A program made the translations under genes and the position numbers. 64,000 nt of DNA from Octadecabacter arcticus 238 (GTDB taxonomy: Bacteria; Pseudomonadota; Alphaproteobacteria; Rhodobacterales; Rhodobacteraceae). Positions 9,585 to 18,439 of the stretch are shown here, in pieces. How positions within the stretch are numbered: position 1 is the first letter of the stretch; each line of letters begins with the position of its first letter. The stretch covers positions 1,183,001 to 1,247,000 of the forward strand of contig NC_020908.1 in NCBI RefSeq assembly GCF_000155735.2, given 5' to 3'. A model generated the notes under the pieces. It ran no database searches. It was given only the letters and a program-made list of their open reading frames with translations, and was not told the origin of the DNA.

Positions 9585-12110
9585 ATGATCCTGCGTTTCA
9601 TCTTCTCGTTCTTTGGCGGCATTTTTTCGATGCTAACGCTTGGGGCTGGCATGGCCGCTCTGTCGCTGGGTGCGATTTTCTATATGTATGGTAAGAACTT
9701 GCCCACATATGAAACATTGGCCAATTATCAGCCAAAGACGATCAGCCGCGTGTATTCCGGCGAGGGTCAGGTGATTGACGAATTCGCTGAAGAACGCCGT
9801 CTGTTCACACCCGCAGAAGAAATCCCTGACATTGTGAAGCAGGCGTTCATTTCCGCAGAGGACAAGAACTTTTACACCCACGAAGGTTATGACATTCGCG
9901 CTATCGGTGCCGCCTTGCTTGAGGCCGTTGTCAGCCGTGGCGAAAACCTGCGTGGCGCGTCAACGATTACCCAGCAGGTGGCGAAGAATTTTCTGTTGGA
10001 TGGGTCAATCACCATTGAGCGCAAGGTTCAGGAATTGATCCTTGCGCCCCGCCTTGAGGCAACATTGGGCAAAGAAGGCGTGTTGGAACTCTATTTGAAC
10101 GAGATTGATCTAGGGTATCGCAGCTTTGGCGTGACGGCCGCCGCGCGCACCTATTTCAACAAGTCACTATTTGAATTGTCCCCCGCGGAGGCCGCGTTTT
10201 TAGCCGTGCATCCCAAGGCACCCTATAGTTACCGCCCCGTGCGTAACCGCGATGCGGCACTGGCGCGGCGCAATGAAATCCTGAGGGAGATGCACGAGAA
10301 CGGGTATATCGACGACACCGAATTGGCGGTGGCTTTGGCAGACCCCATGCGCACAGTTCAGGGCGGTGATTTCCCGTCCTATCAATCCGAGCGCCCCGAT
10401 CGTGATTATTTTACGGCCGCAATCGTCAACGAAGTCGAAGACCTGTTTCCCGATTCCGATATGGACAGCGCCGGTTTGTCTATCCGCGCCACAGTGGATG
10501 AAGAATTGCAAGCGGCGGCGCGTGAAGCATTGCAGCGCCAATTGGAAACCTATGATCGCGGTATTGGCCGCTGGCGGGGCACGGGGCTAACAATCCCTGT
10601 TGAGATGCTGACAGATGAAGAGCAATGGCGTGGCGCATTGCGAAGTGCGCCGATCATTCGTACGATTTTGCTGGAAAACCAGTGGTTTCCCGCCGTCGTA
10701 CTTGAGGTTGGCGATGACAAGATACGGATGGGCATTGAAGGCTGGGTCGTGGGCGATGATGAGCCGATTGTGCCGCGCCGTGACATCGAGTGGATCAGCG
10801 GCAATTTCGCAGAGAATTTCAACGCCGGTGATGTGGTGCATGTGCGCCGTATGACGCAAGACACCGACGGTGCGTTTGTTCGCTGGACGCTGCGCCAAGT
10901 GCCAGAAGTGCAGGGCGCGTTTATGGCGATGGACGTCAACACGGGTCGCGTTTTGGCGATGCAGGGCGGGTTTGGTTATGAAATCCGCATTTCTGAACTT
11001 AACCGCGCTTATGCGCAGCGCCAGCCAGGTTCGGCATTCAAACCGTTCGTTTTTGCCGCTGCTTTGGATTCCGGCTACACGCCCGCGACCGTCGTCGTCG
11101 ACGCCCCGATTGAAGTGTCGGCAGGCGGTGAAATCTGGCGCCCACAGAACTATTCCAACCAGTTTTACGGCCCGACGCCACTGCGCACGGGCATTGAGCA
11201 ATCGCGCAACGTGATGACCGTGCGTTTGGCGCAAGAGGTCGGGATGCGGGTGATTGCGGAATATGCTGAACGGTTTGGCGTGTATGACAACATGACTGCA
11301 TTTTTGTCTGCTGCGCTGGGTTCGGAGGAAACCACGCTGTACCGGCTCGTGGCGGCCTACGCGATGTTTGCCAATGGCGGCGAGCGGGTGGAGCCGACGT
11401 TGGTAGACCGGGTGCAAGACCGCTACGGCGATACAATTTACCGCCACGATCAACGGGTCTGCGTAGAATGTTCTGATGCGAACCTTGAACAGGGGCGTGG
11501 CCCGCTGATTGTGTCGGATCGTGAACGTGTGATTAACGCGGTCACTGCGTATCAGTTGACGTCGATGTTGGAAGGTGTGGTTATTCGCGGCACCGCACGT
11601 GGTGCTGTCAATTTGCCCGTTCCGATTGCGGGCAAAACAGGCACCACAAACGACGAGAAAGATGCGTGGTTCGTAGGCTTTTCCAGCAACATTGTGGCTG
11701 GTTGCTACATCGGATTTGACACACCCCGCCCGATGGGTCGCGGTGCATCCGGTGGTGGGATTTGCGCGCCGGTATTCAATGCGTTCATGGAGACGGCGAT
11801 TGCGAAATATGGTGGCGGCGCGTTTGCGGTGCCTGATGAGTGTATGTTCATCAACATTGATCGCTTTACCGGTGCCCGCCTTCCGGACGGGGCGTCGGGC
11901 GGCAATGTTGTGCGCGAATGTTTCCGTATGGGCGAAGAGCCGATCTTTGGCATCACCTTTGATGGTGGCTTTGCCATGGCTGCGGACCTGCCGCTGTTTG
12001 ACGAAGCGCGCCCGCATGGTGCGGTCAGCGTCACGACAGCTGATGGTGTCACGGCGACAATCAATTCCAACGCCAGCTTCGGGTCATTGTCGTCGGGTGG
12101 GCTTTACTGA
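9585..12110 (+). CDS. mrcA: Penicillin-binding protein 1A, bifunctional transglycosylase/transpeptidase
   Basis: Polymerises and cross-links peptidoglycan at the inner membrane. 841 residues from the ATG at 9585, which begins at the membrane anchor (MILRFIFSFFGGIF); the frame stays open further upstream without family-like sequence. Transglycosylase motifs SAEDKNFYTHEGYD (around residue 91) and GASTITQQVAKN; an OB-like insert; transpeptidase motifs S483-A-F-K (PGSAFKP), SRN and KTGTTND (around 683). Length and motif order are normal for class A PBP1a. prfB follows after 67 bp, a common pairing in Rhodobacterales. Confidence 0.95.
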   Translation: MILRFIFSFFGGIFSMLTLGAGMAALSLGAIFYMYGKNLPTYETLANYQPKTISRVYSGEGQVIDEFAEERRLFTPAEEIPDIVKQAFISAEDKNFYTHEGYDIRAIGAALLEAVVSRGENLRGASTITQQVAKNFLLDGSITIERKVQELILAPRLEATLGKEGVLELYLNEIDLGYRSFGVTAAARTYFNKSLFELSPAEAAFLAVHPKAPYSYRPVRNRDAALARRNEILREMHENGYIDDTELAVALADPMRTVQGGDFPSYQSERPDRDYFTAAIVNEVEDLFPDSDMDSAGLSIRATVDEELQAAAREALQRQLETYDRGIGRWRGTGLTIPVEMLTDEEQWRGALRSAPIIRTILLENQWFPAVVLEVGDDKIRMGIEGWVVGDDEPIVPRRDIEWISGNFAENFNAGDVVHVRRMTQDTDGAFVRWTLRQVPEVQGAFMAMDVNTGRVLAMQGGFGYEIRISELNRAYAQRQPGSAFKPFVFAAALDSGYTPATVVVDAPIEVSAGGEIWRPQNYSNQFYGPTPLRTGIEQSRNVMTVRLAQEVGMRVIAEYAERFGVYDNMTAFLSAALGSEETTLYRLVAAYAMFANGGERVEPTLVDRVQDRYGDTIYRHDQRVCVECSDANLEQGRGPLIVSDRERVINAVTAYQLTSMLEGVVIRGTARGAVNLPVPIAGKTGTTNDEKDAWFVGFSSNIVAGCYIGFDTPRPMGRGASGGGICAPVFNAFMETAIAKYGGGAFAVPDECMFINIDRFTGARLPDGASGGNVVRECFRMGEEPIFGITFDGGFAMAADLPLFDEARPHGAVSVTTADGVTATINSNASFGSLSSGGLY

Positions 12111-12177
12111 CGGGTTTGATTGCCCCGCTTAGGGCGATGCGATAGAGCACCCCGAAACCCCTTGGTAGAAGTTAGAC

Positions 12178-13305
12178 ATGCGCGCTGAAATCCAAACGAT
12201 CGCTGGCGAAATTGAAAAAAGTCTGTCGTTGCTGGCGCAGCGAATGGAGTGGGACACTGCATCCCATCGCTTGGAAGAATTCAACGCACGTGTGGAAGAC
12301 CCCACACTGTGGGACGATCCGGATGCTGCGCAAAAATTGATGCGGGATCGCCAGTCGCTGGTCGATGCCATCGCAAGCTATGAAGCCATCAGACAAGAGC
12401 TGTCGGATCATGTAGAGCTTATCGAGATGGGCGAGATGGAAGACGACGCAGGTGTTGTCACTGAGGCGGAGGACGGGCTTAAGGTCTTGGCGGCGAAAGC
12501 GGCCGAGAAAGAGCTTGAGGCGCTGCTGAATGGCGAAGCGGACGCCAATGATACTTTCCTTGAGATCAATTCGGGCGCTGGCGGTACGGAGGCTTGTGAT
12601 TGGGCCGCGATGCTGGCGCGGATGTATGTCCGGTGGGCCGAGCGCAAGGGCTACAAGGTTGAATTGCAATCTGAATCCGCAGGCGAAGAGGTCGGTATTA
12701 AATCGGCGTCCTACAAGATCAGTGGTCATAACGCCTATGGTTGGTTGAAGTCTGAATCTGGTGTGCATCGCCTTGTGAGGATTTCGCCGTTTGATTCTGC
12801 CGCCAAGCGGCACACGTCGTTCACATCTGTGAAGGTTTATCCGGTTGTTGATGACAATATTGAGATTGAGGTCAACCCGTCTGACATTCGCATTGATACT
12901 TACCGGTCGTCCGGTGCGGGCGGTCAGCACGTCAACACCACCGATTCCGCGGTGCGGATTACCCACGCGCCGACTGGTATTGTGGTGACGTCATCGGAAA
13001 AATCGCAACATCAGAACCGCGACATCGCGATGAAGGCGTTGAAGTCACGGTTGTATCAGATTGAAATGGATAAGCGGTCTGCACTGGTCAACGAGGTCCA
13101 CGAGAATGCTGGCGATGCAGGATGGGGCAACCAGATCCGGTCCTATGTGTTGCAGCCCTATCAGATGGTCAAAGACTTGCGCACTCGCCACGAGACGTCT
13201 GACACGCAAGGTGTGCTCGATGGTGATCTGGATGCGTTTATGGGCGCGACGTTGGCCATGGACGTCAGTGGCAAAAGCCGCGCAGACGCCAACGCTGACG
13301 ATTAA
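12178..13305 (+). CDS. prfB: Peptide chain release factor 2
   Basis: Recognises UAA and UGA and triggers peptide release. 375 residues with GGQ at 248-250 (bases 12919-12927) and the SPF-type anticodon mimic (RISPFDSAAKRHTSF). It is one uninterrupted frame: the autoregulatory UGA frameshift site found in many bacterial prfB genes is absent. Follows mrcA on the same strand. Confidence 0.96.
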   Translation: MRAEIQTIAGEIEKSLSLLAQRMEWDTASHRLEEFNARVEDPTLWDDPDAAQKLMRDRQSLVDAIASYEAIRQELSDHVELIEMGEMEDDAGVVTEAEDGLKVLAAKAAEKELEALLNGEADANDTFLEINSGAGGTEACDWAAMLARMYVRWAERKGYKVELQSESAGEEVGIKSASYKISGHNAYGWLKSESGVHRLVRISPFDSAAKRHTSFTSVKVYPVVDDNIEIEVNPSDIRIDTYRSSGAGGQHVNTTDSAVRITHAPTGIVVTSSEKSQHQNRDIAMKALKSRLYQIEMDKRSALVNEVHENAGDAGWGNQIRSYVLQPYQMVKDLRTRHETSDTQGVLDGDLDAFMGATLAMDVSGKSRADANADD

Positions 13306-13857
13306 GGGCTGGCGTGTTGCGCCCTCTGGCCGCAGGTATTTAACACACAACGACTCTTCGTGCCGCTTGACGCGGTTGGATTTGCGCAGGATGTATGAGA
13401 CTGGAGGGTCGTTATGTCCGAAACTTCGAAACCAGCCCAATCACCAGAACCGTCCCCAATTCCAAGTGTCGGCACGGTCACGGTGCACGAACTCTGGACC
13501 TGCCTGAAGGCAGGTGTTGCAGACTTTCGGGCGGCGCCGCAATTCGGGCTGTTCTTTTCGGCCGTCTATGTGGTGGCCGGATTTTTCATGCTTTGGCTCG
13601 GGGCAGGGCATGTGTCGTGGATTTTAGCAACGTCACTGGTGTTTCCACTGGCAGCCCCGTTTGCGGCCGTCGGGTTATACGAAGTTTCACGCCGCCTAGA
13701 AGCCTGCGCGCCGCTGGAATGGCGCGGCGTCTTGGGTGTGGTCTGGCAGGAACGGACGCGGCAGGTGCCAATGTTGGGTGCAATCATCGTGCTTTACTTT
13801 CCACAAACGGGATTAAAGCCACCGGCTTCCAGCCGGTCCGCTTTAGCGTAATGTACT

Positions 13858-13926
13858 ATAATCTTCCCTCTCATTTTTAAGACCCCGCGAAGCGGTAAGG
13901 GTCTTAAAAATGAGAGGGAAGATTAT
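13858..13926 (+). promoter_or_regulatory. Long hairpin covering the tnpA ribosome site
   Basis: Arms of about 28 nt (13858-13885 and 13899-13926) pair perfectly around a 13-nt loop. The right arm contains GAGGGAAG, the ribosome site, and reaches into the ATG at 13925. In IS200 a hairpin at this position is known to repress transposase translation; the same role is inferred here. Confidence 0.75.
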
Positions 13927-14344
13927 GATCTATTCCACAGGAAGCCATACCAAATTTTATCACCGGTTTCACGTCGTCTGGACAACAAAATACCGATACA
14001 AAGTTATGCGCGGTGAGATGCGTGAGCGTATCCGTGAAATCATTATCCAAACATGCCAAGAACTTGGCGTGCATATTGAGAAGGGCGTATTGTCGACCGA
14101 TCACGTCCACATGTTCATATCGGTCCCGCCTCAGATAGCATTGTCAAAGGTGATGATGCGGATCAAGGGACGCTCGTCTTATAAGATACAGCGCGAGTTT
14201 CCCGAACTGCGCAAACGGTACTGGGGCCAGCGGTTTTGGGCTCGCGGATTTTTCTCAACAACCAGCGGCAATGTCACTGACGCTGTCATACTTCAGTATC
14301 TTGAATTACATTCAAAAAGGGAACCTACCGGCGTCAGCCGGTAG
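13925..14344 (+). CDS. tnpA: IS200-type Y1 (HUH) transposase, copy 1
   Basis: 139 residues from the ATG at 13925 (GAGGGAAG upstream); an ATG in the hairpin at 13910 is an alternative. The HUH motif is H60-V-H62 (STDHVHMF) and the nucleophilic tyrosine is Y125 (ILQYLELH). The enzyme moves single-stranded DNA by cutting at TTAC-like sites. Nearly identical to the two other copies in this window; its differences from them are a few substitutions. Confidence 0.93.
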   Translation: MIYSTGSHTKFYHRFHVVWTTKYRYKVMRGEMRERIREIIIQTCQELGVHIEKGVLSTDHVHMFISVPPQIALSKVMMRIKGRSSYKIQREFPELRKRYWGQRFWARGFFSTTSGNVTDAVILQYLELHSKREPTGVSR

Positions 14345-14798
14345 TCGTTCAGTTCCTGTTCTGGACGTTTCTGGCACATATGATTTTCGCGCTGTTTATG
14401 GGGATTGGCACGCTGACCAATATCACGACATCTTGGGAGGCGTTTCTGACGCCATCAGGCGTGGCGATGATAGTTGTCGAGATTGTTGTGGGTGCGGTGC
14501 TTGCGTTCTTTTTGTTTTCGCTGACGGTCGTCAGTCTGCCGTTGCTGCTGGATAAGGAAATCGATTTTGTCACCGCCATGCTGCTAAGCGTGCAGTGCGT
14601 GCGCGCGAATGTCAGGGTGATGCTGTGCTGGGCATTCGTTGTGGCAACGCTGACGTTTTTGGCGCTTTTGCCTTGGTTTTTAGGCTTGGTGGTCGTGTTG
14701 CCTGTGCTGGGCCATGCAACGTGGCACCTGTATCGCCGCGCACTTTATGATCCGCTGTAGCGACGTAACATACCCTATATGACCATCTCGCGGACACG

Positions 14799-14833
14799 AA
14801 AACGGGGCCAACGCTGGTGCGCGGCCCCGTTTT
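14799..14833. terminator. Bidirectional terminator-like hairpin
   Basis: AAAACGGGGCC (14799-14809) pairs with GGCCCCGTTTT (14823-14833) around a 13-nt loop. It lies between the convergent DUF2189 and bactofilin genes and has A/T-rich flanks on both strands. Confidence 0.75.
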
Positions 14834-14850
14834 AAAAACTCAAAAAGGGT

Positions 14851-15369
14851 CTAGACTTTCGGTGTGTTGGGTGTGACTGGCGCCGCTGGTTGTTTTGGTG
14901 CGCTTTTGGGCGCGCCTGAGTTCAGCGGGTCGTCTTGGCGTTGAACAGAGCCCTCAAAGTGGGCGCCGGATTCAATTGCAATGGTCTTGTGGATGATGTC
15001 ACCCTCAACCCGTGCGGTGGATGTCAGGCGAACCTTGAGGCCGCGCACTGTGCCAACAATGCGGCCGTTGACCACAACGTCGTCCGCCATGCATTCGCCG
15101 TTGACTGTTGCACCCTCTCCGACTGTCAACAGGTGCGCGCGGATGTCGCCATCAACGGTGCCTTCAATCTGGATATCGCCAGTGGTCTTCAGATTGCCCG
15201 TGATGTGCAGGTCCGGAGACAACTGCGACGCCGGTGGCTTTGCTTTTGGCGCGGAGGATTTGAAATCGCTCTGCGATGGAACAGGGGACCCGCCGGAAGG
15301 CTTGGTCGTGTCCTGTGTGGAAGGAGCGGCAGGGGTGCCAGGTTCGTTGATTTTGCTTTTAGAAAACAT
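14851..15369 (-). CDS. Bactofilin (polymer-forming cytoskeletal protein)
   Basis: 172 residues: a disordered Pro/Ser/Lys-rich N-terminus (to about 48), a right-handed beta-helix bactofilin core (DLHITGNLKTTGDIQIEGTVDGDIRAHLLTVGEGATVNG, about 50-140) and a Pro/Ala-rich tail. Bactofilins self-assemble at the membrane without nucleotide and position cell-wall enzymes. The start overlaps the end of the M23 peptidase gene by 11 bp; bactofilin-M23 pairs are a recurrent arrangement linked to local wall remodelling. Confidence 0.93.
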   Translation of the reverse strand: MFSKSKINEPGTPAAPSTQDTTKPSGGSPVPSQSDFKSSAPKAKPPASQLSPDLHITGNLKTTGDIQIEGTVDGDIRAHLLTVGEGATVNGECMADDVVVNGRIVGTVRGLKVRLTSTARVEGDIIHKTIAIESGAHFEGSVQRQDDPLNSGAPKSAPKQPAAPVTPNTPKV

Positions 15370-16678
15370 CTTGTCCAGCTCTTATATAAATCATGGGGTT
15401 AACGGGTCGTCCGCCAACGCGGATTTCGTAATGAAGGTGCGGGCCAGTTGATCGTCCAGAGTTTCCAATATCACCAATCCGGTCACCGCGCGAGAGTCTT
15501 TGTCCAACTTCGACGCGAATCCGGTTTTGGTGCGCATATCGTGTCTCAATTCCGAACGCATGCTGTACCTTGACGAGACGTCCATATCCTGAGGACCAGC
15601 CTGCAAACGTGACTACACCGTCTGCGGGTGCGTAGATTGGTGTACCGGTCGGGGCGGCAAAGTCGGTACCGTTGTGCATCCGGCCCCAGCGCATTCCGTA
15701 ACCAGACGTAAACCGGAACCCGGGGCGCACAGGCATATCGAACGGGATGCGTTCAGCCGCGATGCGGTACAGGTTTAAGCGGTCCATTGACCTCAAGATA
15801 CCGTTCGCGCGGGCCGCGTCGGGGTCTTCCTGACCACCACGGGTCGAAAATTGCAGCGGCGTCAGGGGGCCACCCATGCCAGAATATCCGCGGCGAACCT
15901 GATCAAGGACATCATCAGAGTTCATGCCCGCTGCGCGGAACATGTTGTCGAGGGGTTCTACCGAAACAGTGAACGCTTCTTCGAGCTGACGGAAAATCTG
16001 GTCGTTGCGATCTTGGAGCAAGCGCAGTTCGAGTTCCATATCAGCCGCATGGCTGAGGGCGAATTCGGCATCGTTTGCGATCTGGTCACGTTCTGCGGCG
16101 GTATCAGCGAGAGCGGTTGCCAAGAGATCAACGGTGCTATCCGCTTGACCGGCTTGCGCATACCCGACCGGCAGGTCGCCATCGCCTTGGATGACCGTTT
16201 CAAGCACCAAAATCTGATCCTGCGCATCTTTGCGTTCGCCCATGGTGCGGCGCAGCGTGACTTGCACGACTTCTAGACCGGTTTCCAATTCGCGGCGACG
16301 ATCCTCTGAGCGCAGCAATTCGGATTGCATAAGAGAGACCTGATCAAGTGCTGAAGAGAAGCGTTGTTGTGCGGCGACAGCTTCGCCGGTGCGGACATCG
16401 CGTTCAACAGACATTGCGTTGAGGCGCTCTTCGTATGTGGATTGGTCACGTTGAGCTTGGGCGCGGAAATTGCCTGCGCCGATGCTGTCCATTAAGAGCA
16501 CTGCGGTGGCAATAATTGTCCAACTGACAACAAGGGCACTCCCCGTCCATGCAAGAAGCTGGGTTTCAGGTTTGAGACGGATAAACCGCGTCTCAGTGTC
16601 TGAACGTAGGAATAAACGCTTCTCAGGGAAGCGCTTTTCCAAAGCGACATGCATCTTATGTATCAAGCGTGCTTTCAC
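15359..16678 (-). CDS. M23 family peptidoglycan endopeptidase with coiled coil
   Basis: 439 residues from a GTG at 16678 (VKARLIHKMHVALEKRF), chosen because CAGGA lies 6 nt upstream; the frame stays open to 16723. A cytoplasmic lead (about 1-45) is followed by one membrane segment (LLAWTGSALVVSWTIIATAVLL), a long coiled coil with many Gln/Glu/Arg (about 75-240) and a C-terminal LytM/M23 domain: H-N-G-T-D-F, then HAFGIETRYAHQ and GPHLHYEIR supply the zinc ligands and catalytic histidine. Likely cuts peptide cross-links in the periplasm under bactofilin control, since the two genes overlap. Confidence 0.9.
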   Translation of the reverse strand: MKARLIHKMHVALEKRFPEKRLFLRSDTETRFIRLKPETQLLAWTGSALVVSWTIIATAVLLMDSIGAGNFRAQAQRDQSTYEERLNAMSVERDVRTGEAVAAQQRFSSALDQVSLMQSELLRSEDRRRELETGLEVVQVTLRRTMGERKDAQDQILVLETVIQGDGDLPVGYAQAGQADSTVDLLATALADTAAERDQIANDAEFALSHAADMELELRLLQDRNDQIFRQLEEAFTVSVEPLDNMFRAAGMNSDDVLDQVRRGYSGMGGPLTPLQFSTRGGQEDPDAARANGILRSMDRLNLYRIAAERIPFDMPVRPGFRFTSGYGMRWGRMHNGTDFAAPTGTPIYAPADGVVTFAGWSSGYGRLVKVQHAFGIETRYAHQNRIRVEVGQRLSRGDRIGDIGNSGRSTGPHLHYEIRVGGRPVNPMIYIRAGQDVF

Positions 16679-17097
16679 GTGTGTGTCCTGATCCCATCCC
16701 GAAACGTTAACGTGACCCCGCAATCACGTCATGACCGTGTTAACGGGTGGTGGAATCGCTGGCAAGGTTTTTGCCCAAATGATTGAAGATTCAGTGTTCT
16801 ACAGCGTAATGTGGGCATCAAACCGCCGACTACGATGGGGCGTATGGGCCGAATTGGCCGCAGAAATTGGTTAACGTCTGCATTTGGTAACGACGGCGTC
16901 GGTTGGCGATGGACCCAACTGCGCGGAACCGTCAGGAGGCCATTGCACATTTTGGATGTGGTATAGCGGGTGCTTAATCAAAATGGCGTAGGTTTAATGA
17001 CTATGGCGGCGAAGTCACTGCAGTGCAGTCATGGTGCGAAAGGCTGGTTTGCGGACCGGCTCTAAAATCTTTGCCGATCCGCAAGGGGTGGATACGG
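16679..17097. other. Intergenic region upstream of the M23/bactofilin operon
   Basis: About 420 bp with no convincing gene on either strand. It should hold the promoter for the M23/bactofilin pair. The only distinct element is the perfect 13-bp palindrome ACTGCAGTGCAGT at 17017-17029, listed separately. Confidence 0.6.
17017..17029. promoter_or_regulatory. 13-bp palindrome ACTGCAGTGCAGT, site 1
   Basis: Perfect odd palindrome (ACTGCA-G-TGCAGT). Close relatives occur at 45909-45923 and 53432-53444, each also intergenic. Possible operator of an unidentified regulator. Confidence 0.4.
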
Positions 17098-17859
17098 TTA
17101 GCTGTACCAACCGCCCATTTTTGCTTCGATTCCGTCAGGCAGCATTGCGGCGAATTCGGCAGGGTCTTGTGTGCCGTTGTCGCGGCCACGGTAGTGGTAG
17201 GGATAGACATACGTCGGGGCAAATTCAGCGACCGCTGATGCTGCAGCTTCTGCGTCCATCGTGAACGGCAAGTTCATGCAGACAAAAGCGAGGTCGATGT
17301 TTTCAAGGCCGCGCATTTCGGGCGTGTCTTCGGTGTCACCGGAAATGTAGACGCGGAAGTCACGATAGGTCAGCACATAGCCGTTGTCGCGCCCTTGGGG
17401 GTGGAAGTTCAGGCGGTCTTCGGTGGTGTTATAGGCCGCGATTGCATCAATCGTCAGATCGCCCAGACCCATCCTGTCGCCATTGGCAAGCGATGTTGCG
17501 CGGGCTTGCTGGTCTTCGGTTAGCATGGCGAACACGGCTGGATTGGTGATGAAGACGCTGGAACCAGTGTCGAGTGCTGCAAGCGTTTCGGCATCGAAGT
17601 GATCACCATGTTCATGGGTGATCAGGATTATGGCCGCCGCAGGTAGGCCCGCGTAGTCCGCAGCATCACCAACCGGATCGACGTAGATTGTGCCATCAGC
17701 CAGTTCCAGCACAAGGGATGCGTGCGCGATGGGATGGACGGTCAAATCGCCCATCGATGTTGGAAACATATCAGGTGCATGGCCGTCGGCGCGCGCTGCA
17801 AACGGTAGCAATGTGATCGCCGCACCAGAGGTCGCGAGGAATGTTCTACGGGTGTGCAT
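17098..17859 (-). CDS. Exported metallo-beta-lactamase-fold hydrolase
   Basis: 253 residues from the ATG at 17859, placed by AGGAGAG 6 nt upstream. The N-terminus MHTRRTFLATSGAAITLLPFAARA is a twin-arginine-type signal. The hydrolase core has the metal motif H-E-H-G-D-H (ILITHEHGDHFDAE) and ISGDTEDTPEM. It belongs to the UlaG/L-ascorbate-lactonase-like branch of the fold, often annotated only as MBL-fold hydrolase; the substrate cannot be told. It follows bcp on the same strand. Confidence 0.87.
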   Translation of the reverse strand: MHTRRTFLATSGAAITLLPFAARADGHAPDMFPTSMGDLTVHPIAHASLVLELADGTIYVDPVGDAADYAGLPAAAIILITHEHGDHFDAETLAALDTGSSVFITNPAVFAMLTEDQQARATSLANGDRMGLGDLTIDAIAAYNTTEDRLNFHPQGRDNGYVLTYRDFRVYISGDTEDTPEMRGLENIDLAFVCMNLPFTMDAEAAASAVAEFAPTYVYPYHYRGRDNGTQDPAEFAAMLPDGIEAKMGGWYS

Positions 17860-17918
17860 TGTGGTCTCTCCTAGTTTCAACTTTTATGATCGTTAACGCA
17901 GTACGTTAAATTTTCTGT

Positions 17919-18392
17919 CTAGAGCGCACGGATGGTGTCCAAGACGTCTTCGACGTGGCCCGGCACTTTTACTTTGCGCCAGATTTTGGCGATTTTGCCG
18001 TCGACGATCAGGAATGTGGCGCGTTCGATCCCCATAAAGACCTTGCCGTACATCTTTTTCTCGCCCCAGACGCCGTAGCGTTCGCAGACGTCACCCTCAG
18101 CGTCAGACAACAGTGCAATTTTTAGGTTGTGTTTGGTGATAAACTTTTCGTGCTTGGCGACGGTGTCTTTGCTGACGCCGAGGATCGTGGCACCGCTTGC
18201 GCTAAACGCGACCAGTTGATCGGTGAACCCGATCGCTTCGGTCGTGCAGCCCGGCGTGTCGTCGCGCGGATAGAAATAGACCACGACAGGGCCTTTCAGG
18301 TCGGCCAAGGTGACGGTGTTGGCGCCGTCACGGGGCAGGGAGATGGCGGGGGCTGTATCGCCTTCACGAAGTTCTGACATTTTGGGGTCCAT
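17919..18392 (-). CDS. bcp: Thioredoxin-dependent peroxiredoxin (Bcp/PrxQ)
   Basis: 157 residues. Reduces hydrogen peroxide and organic peroxides in the cytoplasm. The peroxidatic cysteine is C49 in PRDDTPGCTTEAIGF. The resolving cysteine five residues on, found in many PrxQ proteins, is isoleucine here, so this looks like a one-Cys variant. The start could instead be the ATG at 18380. Divergent from the AsmA-like gene. Confidence 0.93.
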   Translation of the reverse strand: MDPKMSELREGDTAPAISLPRDGANTVTLADLKGPVVVYFYPRDDTPGCTTEAIGFTDQLVAFSASGATILGVSKDTVAKHEKFITKHNLKIALLSDAEGDVCERYGVWGEKKMYGKVFMGIERATFLIVDGKIAKIWRKVKVPGHVEDVLDTIRAL

Positions 18393-18439
18393 TCAGGTTG
18401 TATTGCGTTCTAGCCCGACAGCGGCGATTATAAACCCCT

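Larger units (their letters stand above)
13798..14352 (+). mobile_element. IS200/IS605-family element, copy 1 (555 bp, tnpA only)
   Basis: Ends were fixed by aligning three copies in this window and by the reading frame of the split host gene. It is inserted 3' of TTAC (13794-13797) and ends TTCAG, without target duplication, as known for Y1-transposase elements. The left-end hairpin has TAAAGC/GCTTTA around CCGGCT/AGCCGG (13814-13845). The right-end hairpin has CTACCGGC/GCCGGTAG (13-bp positions 14325-14344) and overlaps the tnpA stop. There is no tnpB and no omega-RNA-like accessory region. Confidence 0.92.
13414..14760 (+). pseudogene. DUF2189 membrane protein, interrupted by an IS200-type element
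   Basis: Two halves of one gene flank a 555-bp insertion. The first half (13414-13797, 128 codons) starts MSETSKPAQSPEPSP and carries the DUF2189 N-terminal part with hydrophobic helices. The second half (14353-14760) continues FLFWTFLAHMIFALFMG. Removing 13798-14352 joins ...IIVLY to FLFWTF... in frame and gives a 263-residue protein, the normal size, with several membrane helices. Function of DUF2189 is unknown. As it stands the first half runs into the element and ends at 13851, so the gene is presumably inactive. Confidence 0.88.

Noticed and set aside
10587..12017. 476-codon minus-strand frame inside mrcA
   Set aside because: Mirror of the PBP1a coding frame with no recognisable domain or ribosome site.
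12178..12300. Programmed frameshift in prfB
   Set aside because: Looked for an early in-frame TGA after a CTT-type slip site; the gene is one open frame from the ATG.
13798..14352. Possible IS605 element with TnpB and guide RNA
   Set aside because: All three copies are 555 bp with tnpA only; no RuvC-like reading frame is nearby.
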